The notes below the pieces were generated by a model. The model had not been told where the DNA came from. It saw nothing but the letters and a program-made list of their open reading frames with translations, and made no database searches. Shown here piece after piece: positions 34,298 through 42,024 of a DNA stretch of 64,000 nt. Each line of letters opens with the position of its first letter. Position 1 is the stretch's first letter. Origin of the DNA: Emcibacter sp. (GTDB taxonomy: Bacteria; Pseudomonadota; Alphaproteobacteria; Sphingomonadales; Emcibacteraceae); NCBI GenBank assembly GCA_021647465.1, contig JAKIUQ010000003.1:1-64000 (forward strand), read 5' to 3'. Position numbers and translations under genes: made by a program.

Positions 34298-35301
34298 ATC
34301 ACGAAGGTTTTTTCAATTTCATTATGACTGGCCCCTGACATCAACAGCAATGTCAGTAAAAGACGGGACTGAAGCCCGTTATAAATGCCCGAGGGGACCA
34401 TCCCCCGTCTAATCAAATCCATTTCCGCGCCCTTATAGCCGTAAGTATGTTGATATATGTGGCCCGCGCCCGTACGGCTGCATAGAATGACGGGGATTTT
34501 ACCGGTCATATTGTCCAGCGCTGCGAGGTAGGATTCTGGCAAATGCCCCGCCCCGAAAGCCTCAATCACAAGGCCCTGACAATCCGACTTCTCCACCATA
34601 TTAAGCAGAAAGGCATCATCGCCAAAGGCCGCTTTAATCAACGCAACTTTGGGTATATCCGCGCTGGCAGACAAGGCAAATTTAGGGCCCTGAACCGGCA
34701 CGGATAACAGATACGGCTGACCCTCGGCCAAATGGCCAATGGGGCCTATATTGGGCGACTGAAAGGCCCCGATGCTTGCCGTATGGGCCTTTGTGACAAA
34801 GGCGGCGCTGTGAATTTCATCATTCATAACAACAACAACCCCGGCCCTGCCAATGGCTTTACATGCCGCACAGGTGACGGCGGCCATAATATTTGCCGGG
34901 CCATCCGCGCTTAATTCCGCCGGACTGCGCATGGCACCCGTGACCACAACGGGCTGGCGGATATCCAGAAGACAATCCAGTATAAAGGCCATTTCCTCCA
35001 GCGTATCCGTGCCCTGAATAATGACAAAACCATCTGTGTCGCCGGTCTGGGCGGTTTGCTGTATCTCGGCCGCCAAATCAAAGGCATGCTGAAAATTCAA
35101 ATTACCGCTGGCAATCATATGATCTGTGCGGGCGACCAGCCTTGCCACCTGATCCAGTCCCGGCACAGCGCGGCATAAATCATCCGCATTCACCACAGGG
35201 ACGACACCAGAAGATGACGTTAAAGCTTTATTTTCCCCGGGGGCTTTTGTCATGGTGATGGTTCCCCCCAACAAAAACAGCCTGACTGTTGGCAATGTCA
35301 T
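34294..35301 (-). CDS. asparaginase family protein
   Basis: A 335-residue L-asparaginase-type amidohydrolase. The first catalytic Thr is in LFLLGGTITMTK near residue 14, and the second triad is in IIQGTDTLEEMA near residue 99, with Lys in TGAMRSPAELSADGP context near 125. Both the GGT and GTDT motifs are intact. There is no signal peptide, so it is a cytoplasmic enzyme (type I-like). It hydrolyses L-asparagine and possibly glutamine or related amides. It shares a convergent, four-base-overlapping end with the NhaC-like gene. A 22-bp palindrome lies 34 bp upstream of its start. Confidence 0.9.
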   Translation of the reverse strand: MTLPTVRLFLLGGTITMTKAPGENKALTSSSGVVPVVNADDLCRAVPGLDQVARLVARTDHMIASGNLNFQHAFDLAAEIQQTAQTGDTDGFVIIQGTDTLEEMAFILDCLLDIRQPVVVTGAMRSPAELSADGPANIMAAVTCAACKAIGRAGVVVVMNDEIHSAAFVTKAHTASIGAFQSPNIGPIGHLAEGQPYLLSVPVQGPKFALSASADIPKVALIKAAFGDDAFLLNMVEKSDCQGLVIEAFGAGHLPESYLAALDNMTGKIPVILCSRTGAGHIYQHTYGYKGAEMDLIRRGMVPSGIYNGLQSRLLLTLLLMSGASHNEIEKTFVI

Positions 35302-35334
35302 ATGCGTAACCTATTCTATATACTGTAAATAATC

Positions 35335-35356
35335 TGGAATAATGATCATTATTCCA
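35335..35356. promoter_or_regulatory. 22-bp perfect palindrome between asparaginase and TonB receptor genes
   Basis: Each half is TGGAATAATGA; the two halves abut exactly at 35345/35346. It lies 34 bp upstream of the asparaginase ATG and about 230 bp upstream of the TonB-dependent receptor gene. It contains an ATAATGATCATTAT core that resembles Fur boxes only partly. It is very likely a dimeric regulator site, regulator unknown. Confidence 0.65.
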
Positions 35357-35587
35357 TACACCCATGCCGCCAAAAGAGCAATCCACTATATTTAAGCCCT
35401 GCTCTTTTTTGATTTCCTTCAATTATATGTTATTTTCAGAAGGTGCCAGTTGCTTCATTTGGATTTTTTCACTATATATCGCGCCATAAAGAGAACATAT
35501 TGATCCCTTAAGACCCTGAAGGCTTACATAATTTTACTAAAACAGCCCCCAATATAGGCGGCAAAAAATTAAAGGAAACGCAAACTC

Positions 35588-37819
35588 ATGAAACCCCTAT
35601 CAAAATTCTTCTATAAATTTTCCGTATCCACTTTCGCCTTGGCTTCGGCAGCCACCGCAGCAGCCGCGCAGGCCGAAGAAGCGGATTTCATCCTCGAAGA
35701 AATCACCGTGACGGCGCAAAAGCGCACCCAGAATCTTCAGGATGTACCCTCTTCTGTGGCAACGCTTAGCGGCGAAAAAATGGATATATTGAAATCCGGC
35801 GGCGCGGATATTAAATTCATGTCTGCCCGCGTGCCGAGCCTTTATATCGAAACATCTTTTGGCCGCACATTCCCGCGCTTTTATATTCGTGGTCTTGGAA
35901 ATTCAGATTTTGACCTGAACGCGTCTCAGCCGGTCTCTCTTGTGTATGACGGCGTCGTTCTTGAAAATCCCATCTTAAAAGGCGCGCCGATTTTTGACCT
36001 TGAGCGCGTTGAAGTATTGCGCGGCCCGCAAGGAACGCTTTTCGGGCGCAATACCATCGCCGGGATTATCAAGCTGGAATCGCGCAAACCGACCCAGGAA
36101 ACCGAAGGTTACGTTCGCGCCTCCTATGGCCGGTTTAACGCCGTTGAACTGGAGGCGGCTGTTGGCGGTGCCTTGGTGAAAGATAAATTATCTTACCGCA
36201 TATCCGGCATGTATCAACGTCAGGACGACTGGGTTGATAACACCCAAACAGCCCAGAACGGCGATCTGGAAGGCTATGTCGAAGCCGCCGCACGCTTGCA
36301 AATTCTCTATACTCCGACAGAAGAAACGGCGGTTCTCCTGAATGGTCATATCCGCAGCATGGATGGTACCGCAACGGTGTTCCGCGCCAATATCATCGAG
36401 AGAGGAACCGAAAATCTGGTTGATGGTTTTGATCGTTTTTCCGTCAGCACGGATGGCGGCAATAGACAGGCTCTTGACGCCCACGGCGTAAATATGAACA
36501 TCACCCATGATTTTGGCTCAATGACCCTGACCTCCATCACGGGCTATGAATATGGCAAAGTATTCTCGCGCGGTGATATTGACGGCGGTTATGGGGCCGC
36601 CTTTCTGGGGGCCGGCAACTTTGGCCCGGGCTTCATTCCCTTTCCCGCTGAATCAGCCGGCGAAATTCCGGGCCTCGATCAATGGACGCAGGAAGTTCGC
36701 CTCGCCACCAATGACCATGAAACAGTTAACTTTCAGGTTGGCGGCTTTTATTTCCACGAAAGCCTGACCATCAATAATTACAGCTATAATAGCCTTGGCG
36801 GCGGCAGCGTGAATGGTTTTGCCGTTCAAAATCAAACGACAGAAGCCTTTGCACTCTTTGGGAATGTGGATGTTAATATCTCTGATAACTTTAAGGTAAC
36901 TGCGGGTTTAAGATATTCCGACGATAAAAAAGACTTCACAGCCACCAGAACACAATCCCCCTTTGGCGCCCCCAATGTTACCGTGACTGAAAATACCAAA
37001 GAAGATAATATCAGCTGGGATGTCAGCGGTACCTATACGGTTAATGAAGATGTCAATGTATATGGCCGCATCGCAAGAGGCTTCCGCGCCCCAAGTATTC
37101 AGGGCCGGATTACCTTTGGTGATACAAGCTCCGTTGCCAGCTCAGAGACCATTCATTCCTTTGAAGTGGGCGTAAAAGCCGATGTCATGGAAAATCGGGG
37201 CCGGATTAATCTTGCGGCTTATTATTATAATGTCGATGATATGCAGCTGACGGCCGTTGGCGGTACCGGAAATGTCACAGAACTGATTAACGCCGATAAA
37301 GTAAAAGGCTATGGTTTTGAAGCGGACATGGAGTTTCTGGTTACTGAAAATCTCGCCACGACTTTTGGGATCAGCTATAATGACACGGAAATTCAGGATA
37401 CGAACCTGAATATTTTCCCGGGTGGTTCAGGCCCCGTTGTCCTTGATCCGGTGAATGGTAACGGCACGGTTTCCCTTGACGGCAATCCCCTGCCCAATGC
37501 GCCAAAATGGGTGATGAATTTCACCGCCCGCTACAGCGTTCCCGTTGCAAGCGGCGAAATCTTTGCCTTTACCGACTGGGCCTATCGCTCACGCGTTAAT
37601 TTCTTCTTGTATGAATCTGTTGAATTCTCAGAGAAGAACCTGCTTGAAGGTGGCCTGCGCGCAGGATATGTCCACGGCGACAATGAATGGCAGGTGGCGG
37701 CTTATATCCGTAACATCACCAATAACCTGTCACGGACCGGCGGCATTGACTTTAATAATCTGACCGGTTTTGTTAATGAGCCGCGCAGATGGGGCATTGA
37801 AGCCAAAATGAACTTCTAA
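35588..37819 (+). CDS. TonB-dependent outer-membrane receptor
   Basis: A 743-residue TonB-dependent receptor. A signal peptide ends near AAAQA, followed by the TonB box region EEITVTAQKR (about 36-45) and the plug domain with VLRGPQGTLFGRNTIAG near 142. The 22-strand barrel ends in the terminal Phe of GIEAKMNF, as expected for Bam-dependent insertion. It belongs to the group common in sphingomonads and Kordiimonas-like bacteria that imports siderophores, vitamin B12 or hydrophobic organics; the ligand cannot be read here. AAAGGA precedes the ATG, and a strong terminator follows. The adjacent minus-strand TetR gene and dienoyl-CoA reductase suggest a link to a lipid or terpenoid substrate. Confidence 0.93.
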   Translation: MKPLSKFFYKFSVSTFALASAATAAAAQAEEADFILEEITVTAQKRTQNLQDVPSSVATLSGEKMDILKSGGADIKFMSARVPSLYIETSFGRTFPRFYIRGLGNSDFDLNASQPVSLVYDGVVLENPILKGAPIFDLERVEVLRGPQGTLFGRNTIAGIIKLESRKPTQETEGYVRASYGRFNAVELEAAVGGALVKDKLSYRISGMYQRQDDWVDNTQTAQNGDLEGYVEAAARLQILYTPTEETAVLLNGHIRSMDGTATVFRANIIERGTENLVDGFDRFSVSTDGGNRQALDAHGVNMNITHDFGSMTLTSITGYEYGKVFSRGDIDGGYGAAFLGAGNFGPGFIPFPAESAGEIPGLDQWTQEVRLATNDHETVNFQVGGFYFHESLTINNYSYNSLGGGSVNGFAVQNQTTEAFALFGNVDVNISDNFKVTAGLRYSDDKKDFTATRTQSPFGAPNVTVTENTKEDNISWDVSGTYTVNEDVNVYGRIARGFRAPSIQGRITFGDTSSVASSETIHSFEVGVKADVMENRGRINLAAYYYNVDDMQLTAVGGTGNVTELINADKVKGYGFEADMEFLVTENLATTFGISYNDTEIQDTNLNIFPGGSGPVVLDPVNGNGTVSLDGNPLPNAPKWVMNFTARYSVPVASGEIFAFTDWAYRSRVNFFLYESVEFSEKNLLEGGLRAGYVHGDNEWQVAAYIRNITNNLSRTGGIDFNNLTGFVNEPRRWGIEAKMNF

Positions 37820-37845
37820 TTCTTCTGAAAAAGATATCATATTCA

Positions 37846-37880
37846 GGGAAGTCATGAGAATTCATGGCTTCCCTTTTTTA
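37846..37880 (+). terminator. terminator of the TonB receptor gene
   Basis: GGGAAGTCATGA pairs with TCATGGCTTCCC (one mismatch) around a short loop, followed by TTTTTT. The T-run overlaps the last codons of the convergent TetR gene. Confidence 0.85.
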
Positions 37881-38501
37881 TTTATCCATCAATAGATTGG
37901 CGGCACAATCGCATATTTCATCAATAGGACTGTCATCACTATAGATACCATCAATGAGAAGCCGCGCCAAACCATGCAATGTACCCCAAGTGACCTGCGC
38001 GAGCCGAAGACCGTCTTCCCCCGCCGGTAAAACACCGTATTTCTGCCATTGGCGGGTGATCGCCACCTGTTTTTGAAAGACATCATAGGCGGTGGCTTTT
38101 AAATTTTCCGTGGCCATATTTTGTTTCCATATGGCACGGCCAAACATCAGATCATAATATTCTGCATTTTCCAGCGCATAGGTCATATACCAGCGAATAT
38201 AGGCCTTATAGCGATCTTCATGGCTCATCTTCTCATCCAGAAAAATCCGGTCGGCCTCTTCCTGCCAGATATGAAAACCCTCCTGCGCCAAGGTGCAGAG
38301 CAAGATATTTTTATCCTTGAAATAATGATAGGCCGCGGTGCGCGATACCCCGACCCGCGCGGCAAGTTTGCGCAGGGACACTGCCTCCGTTCCGCCCTCC
38401 CTGATCATATCACGGGCGGCCTTTATCAGGCTATGGCGCAGATCACCGTGATGATACCGGGCTTTTTTCATTTTTACGCCGGTAATATTAGAGTAGGTCA
38501 T
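37878..38501 (-). CDS. TetR/AcrR-family transcriptional regulator
   Basis: A 207-residue TetR regulator. Helix 1 is HGDLRHSLIKAARDMIREGG and the HTH is SLRKLAARVGVSRTAAYHYF near residues 42-61. The C-terminal domain has the WHG-type features (WGTLHGLARLL near residue 175) of regulators that control beta-lactone- or fatty-acid-related genes. The ATG at 38501 gives ten extra residues before MKKARYHHGD; an ATG at 38471 is a plausible alternative. It is divergent from the FadH-type gene at 38742, with a five-unit 15-bp tandem repeat in between that could be its operator. Confidence 0.92.
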   Translation of the reverse strand: MTYSNITGVKMKKARYHHGDLRHSLIKAARDMIREGGTEAVSLRKLAARVGVSRTAAYHYFKDKNILLCTLAQEGFHIWQEEADRIFLDEKMSHEDRYKAYIRWYMTYALENAEYYDLMFGRAIWKQNMATENLKATAYDVFQKQVAITRQWQKYGVLPAGEDGLRLAQVTWGTLHGLARLLIDGIYSDDSPIDEICDCAANLLMDK

Positions 38502-38643
38502 AAAAAATCCGCTTATGGCTATGACTTTAGGGCTATTTTAGACAAAACAGGAAGCCTGAAGTAATTGTCCGTAGACCCTAGGTCCTGACCCGAGTTTACC
38601 CATCAATCTTGACACTGTCAAATTGCGTCGTTATAATTTATGT

Positions 38644-38718
38644 ATATCTCCACTGCGTATATCCTCACTGCATATGTCCCCACTACGTATATCATCGGGA
38701 CATATATCATCGGGACAT
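38644..38718. repeat. five-unit 15-bp tandem repeat in the TetR/FadH intergenic space
   Basis: Five consecutive 15-mers start at 38644, 38659, 38674, 38689 and 38704. All share the frame AT-TC--C----CAT/CGT; units 4 and 5 (ATATCATCGGGACAT) are identical. ATGTCCC at 38674-38680 is the reverse complement of GGGACAT at 38697-38703 and 38712-38718. The array ends 24 bp before the ATG of the downstream gene, over its likely promoter, so it may be an operator array. Confidence 0.75.
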
Positions 38719-38741
38719 TCAAATTTTAAAGAGGTTTTTCC

Positions 38742-40763
38742 ATGTCATCTTCACCGTACCCCACATTACTGACCCCCCTTGATCTGGGCTTCACTGTCTT
38801 AAAAAACCGCGTACTTATGGGATCCATGCACACGGGACTGGAAGAAGCCAAAGACGGCCATATACGCCAGGCGGCCTTTTTCGCCAAGCGGGCGAGGGGC
38901 GGCGTTGGCCTGATCGTCACGGGCGGCATTGGCCCAAGCCGCGCGGCATCCGTTCATGCCGGCTCAAAGATTCTGGAAACGGATGAAGATGTGAAACACC
39001 ACAAGGTCATTACCGATGCGGTTCATGAGGCCGGCGGCAAAATATGCATGCAAATCCTGCATACCGGGCGTTATGCCTTTAATGACAAGCTGATTGCTCC
39101 ATCGCCTCTTAAGGCCCCGATTAATCCTTTTGTCCCCCGCGAGGTTGCGCCCGAAGAAATAGAACAGGAAATCGAAAGTTTCGTCAAATCCGCTGTTCTC
39201 GCCCAAAAGGCGGGCTATGACGGCGTGGAAATCATGGGGTCTGAGGGGTATTTCCTCAATCAATTCATTGCCGCACGCACCAATCACAGAACCGATGAAT
39301 GGGGCGGCAACTATGAAAATCGCATGCGCCTGCCCGTTGAGATTGTTCGGCGGGTTCGGGAAAATGTCGGAACAGATTTTATCATCATCTTCCGCTTGTC
39401 CATGCTGGATCTGGTCGAAGGCGGCAGCAGCCATGACGAGGTCATAACCTTGGGACAAGCCGTTGAGAAAGCCGGCGCGACCCTGATCAATACCGGCATT
39501 GGCTGGCATGAGGCGCGCATTCCCACTATCATTACAAAAGTCCCCCGGGCGGCCTTCGCCTGGGTCACGGCGGAATTCAAAAAATCCCTGTCCATTCCCG
39601 TGATCACCTCTAACCGGATCAATACGCCTGAAGTTGCCGAAGAAATATTGGCGCGGGGCGATGCGGACATGGTCTCCATGGCGCGGCCTTTTCTGGCGGA
39701 TGCCAATTTTGTCGTCAAGGCCGCAGAAGATCGCGCCGATGAAATAAATACCTGCATTGCCTGTAATCAGGCTTGTCTTGATCATATTTTTGTCGGCAAA
39801 ATTGCAAGCTGTCTGGTTAATCCGGCGGCCTGCCATGAAACAGAGATTATCATAACGCCCGCCAAAGAACCCAAAAAGCTGGCCGTTATCGGCGCTGGCC
39901 CTGCGGGGCTGTCTTTTGCCATCACCGCCGCCATGCGCGGTCATGATGTCACCTTATATGATGCCGCCGCCGAAATCGGCGGACAATTTAATCTGGCCAA
40001 ACGCATTCCCGGCAAAGAAGAATTTTCAGAAACCCTGCGCTATTACGCCAAACAAATTGACTTAACCGGCGTCAAACTTCATTTAAATACCCCCATCACC
40101 CCCGCAGAATTAAACAAGGGTAATTTCGATGAGATTATCCTTGCCACCGGAATTTCACCGCGAACACCTGACATTGAGGGCATTTCCCATAAAAAAACCC
40201 TGATGTATAAAGAGGTTATTCTCGGCGCAAAAGTCGGCAACAAAGTTGCCATCATCGGAGCCGGCGGCATTGGGTTTGATGTGGCCGAATATCTGAGCCA
40301 TGATGGCCCGTCCACCAGCCTTGATATTCCGGCCTTCATGGCAGAATGGGGGGTCGATATGACCTTCACCGCGCGCGGCGGCGTAGAAGGCATGACCGCC
40401 AAAACCCATCCTTCAAAACGCGCCATAACCCTGCTGCAACGCAAAGCATCAAAAGTTGGTGCCGGGCTTGGGAAGACCAGCGGCTGGGCGCACCGAATAG
40501 GCCTTAAGAATAAGGGGGTTACCATGGTCTCCGGCTGCGAATATCAGAAAATTGATGATCAGGGCCTGCATTATACCTCGGGCGGGGAAAACCATATTCT
40601 TGACGTGGATAATATCATCATCTGCGCCGGACAAACCCCCCGGCGCGAACTTGCGGATGGCCTTGAAAAGCCCTATCACCTCATCGGCGGCGCAGATGTC
40701 GCCGCAGAACTGGATGCCAAACGCGCCATAGATCAGGGCACAAGGTTAGCAGCAACCATCTAA
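38742..40763 (+). CDS. FadH-type NAD(P)H-dependent 2,4-dienoyl-CoA reductase (paralogue 2)
   Basis: A 673-residue iron-sulfur flavoenzyme with the same architecture as the protein encoded at 13137-15170. The FMN barrel starts with VLMGSMHTGLEEAKDG, the 4Fe-4S ligands lie in CIACNQACLDHIF with CLVNP downstream, the FAD domain has VIGAGPAGLSFAI and the NAD(P) domain has AIIGAGGIGFDVAEY. The two proteins are alike along their whole length, so they are paralogues with probably different acyl chains. AAAGAGG precedes the ATG. It is divergent from a TetR gene, and both are next to the TonB receptor. Confidence 0.92.
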   Translation: MSSSPYPTLLTPLDLGFTVLKNRVLMGSMHTGLEEAKDGHIRQAAFFAKRARGGVGLIVTGGIGPSRAASVHAGSKILETDEDVKHHKVITDAVHEAGGKICMQILHTGRYAFNDKLIAPSPLKAPINPFVPREVAPEEIEQEIESFVKSAVLAQKAGYDGVEIMGSEGYFLNQFIAARTNHRTDEWGGNYENRMRLPVEIVRRVRENVGTDFIIIFRLSMLDLVEGGSSHDEVITLGQAVEKAGATLINTGIGWHEARIPTIITKVPRAAFAWVTAEFKKSLSIPVITSNRINTPEVAEEILARGDADMVSMARPFLADANFVVKAAEDRADEINTCIACNQACLDHIFVGKIASCLVNPAACHETEIIITPAKEPKKLAVIGAGPAGLSFAITAAMRGHDVTLYDAAAEIGGQFNLAKRIPGKEEFSETLRYYAKQIDLTGVKLHLNTPITPAELNKGNFDEIILATGISPRTPDIEGISHKKTLMYKEVILGAKVGNKVAIIGAGGIGFDVAEYLSHDGPSTSLDIPAFMAEWGVDMTFTARGGVEGMTAKTHPSKRAITLLQRKASKVGAGLGKTSGWAHRIGLKNKGVTMVSGCEYQKIDDQGLHYTSGGENHILDVDNIIICAGQTPRRELADGLEKPYHLIGGADVAAELDAKRAIDQGTRLAATI

Positions 40764-40785
40764 ATCTTAAGCGCTATCATAAAAA

Positions 40786-40813
40786 AACGGCCCCCGAAAT
40801 TTTGGGGGCCGTC
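40786..40813 (-). terminator. terminator of the second PEP-CTERM gene
   Basis: ACGGCCCCC pairs with GGGGGCCGT around an 8-base loop. On the minus strand it is followed by TTTTTTT (the A-run at 40781-40787 on the plus strand). It lies 25 bp past the stop at 40838 and could also stop transcription from the FadH-type gene. Confidence 0.85.
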
Positions 40814-40837
40814 ATATATATTCTGGCGGGAATTATA

Positions 40838-41668
40838 TTATGCCGTCCGCGCGCGCCGGCGGGCAAAACCAACCCCTGCCAGCCCAACAAATAACAGACC
40901 CAGCGCGGCAGGCTCTGGAACTTTTGCGCCAAAATTAACCACCCCCTCAATGATATCATTGGCACAGGACATGGTCCAACGGAAGGCTATTTGTTCGGCG
41001 CTCGCAAGCTGTGTGCCGGAGACATCAAAAACAAACTGAAGATAATTGTTACTGGTACTGGTTTCTACTGACCCCGTGGCAAATGAATTCGCATAGGCGT
41101 CATCTTCGTCCTTAACGCGGTATAACTGGGTTTTATTACCGCGCGAACTACCATATTTAAAATTATTCCTGTCCCCAGATTTCGTCAAATCATAATCATT
41201 TAATTCATGCAATTGCGCAGACGTATTATCGATATTATTTCCTGTGAGGTTTCTTGCCCCGTTCAGGTCATAAACATAATCCCATTGGGTTCCGGTGGTA
41301 AAAGAATCATCGTCTTTATACCCATCCGCAGGATCACCTGTCGGATCCCAGACAGGCCTTCCATCAACCCCTTCTGTACTCATAAATAAGTCGCCAAAAT
41401 TAAGGCCGTTTTTGGTGTTATAATCAACAAACTTTGTATTGATCCTGACCGTCATGATACCATTCACACGGGATATTTCCATGCTATAGATATCATATCG
41501 CGACCCGCCCATATGATCATTGGAACTGCCCTTGCCAATATAGGAAAAGCCCCCGGGCGTCCCATTCGCGGTCCCCGGTGCATTATCAACAATGATTTCT
41601 GATGCTGATGCTGATATGGCGCCTGCGGCGATAATGCCTGCGGTTAAAAATATCTTTTTAAAGGTCAT
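40838..41668 (-). CDS. PEP-CTERM sorting domain protein
   Basis: A 276-residue exported protein with a signal peptide (cleavage near ISASA-SEII), a beta-rich Asp/Gly/Thr body and a C-terminal PEP-CTERM tail. The tail has VPEP at about residue 250, the hydrophobic ALGLLFVGLAGVGFA and the basic RRRAR end. No enzymatic domain is recognised. It is monocistronic, with a near-consensus sigma-54 site 87 bp upstream and a terminator downstream. It is divergent from prsT. Confidence 0.92.
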   Translation of the reverse strand: MTFKKIFLTAGIIAAGAISASASEIIVDNAPGTANGTPGGFSYIGKGSSNDHMGGSRYDIYSMEISRVNGIMTVRINTKFVDYNTKNGLNFGDLFMSTEGVDGRPVWDPTGDPADGYKDDDSFTTGTQWDYVYDLNGARNLTGNNIDNTSAQLHELNDYDLTKSGDRNNFKYGSSRGNKTQLYRVKDEDDAYANSFATGSVETSTSNNYLQFVFDVSGTQLASAEQIAFRWTMSCANDIIEGVVNFGAKVPEPAALGLLFVGLAGVGFARRRARTA

Positions 41669-41754
41669 TTTTTGCCCAATCCTTTTATTTACTTATTATG
41701 AGACTCTATCAGTCATAAATATATGACATACGTAAATTGTTTGTTAATAGTCTC

Positions 41755-41770
41755 AGCAAATACCATGCCA
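41755..41770 (-). promoter_or_regulatory. sigma-54 promoter of the second PEP-CTERM gene
   Basis: On the minus strand the sequence reads TGGCATGGTATTTGCT, close to the TGGCACN5TTGCT consensus, with GG and GC 12 bases apart. It lies 87 bp upstream of the ATG at 41668. A 12-bp palindrome, TAATTGCAATTA, is just upstream (41787-41798). Confidence 0.7.
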
Positions 41771-41875
41771 AAAATAAAAGCTCTATTAATTGCAATTAGT
41801 TACATAATATTCTTAACGGGCTTGCTCAGAGGGTTGTAAAGTTTCCCGACACTAATTCTGAAATTTGTCCCGCTT

Positions 41876-41890
41876 TGGAACAGATTATGC
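41876..41890 (+). promoter_or_regulatory. possible sigma-54 site of prsT
   Basis: TGGAACAGATTATGC keeps the GG and GC dinucleotides at the 12-base spacing but departs from the consensus elsewhere. It lies about 135 bp upstream of the prsT ATG, so it is weaker than the two PEP-CTERM gene sites. Confidence 0.3.
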
Positions 41891-42024
41891 CGACTTTAAA
41901 ACAGATTATGTATGAATGATTTTCTTGAAAAAATACTGTTCGCAATAATTTATTATACATTTTGTTCCATAAGTAACCCCAAGCAAGACTCAACCATGGG
42001 ATAATGACGTAAAGGCTAAAGTAA

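Noticed and set aside
38964..39944. 326-codon minus-strand ORF opposite the second FadH-type gene
   Set aside because: It is the equivalent antisense shadow of the other paralogue, with no protein resemblance or initiation signal.
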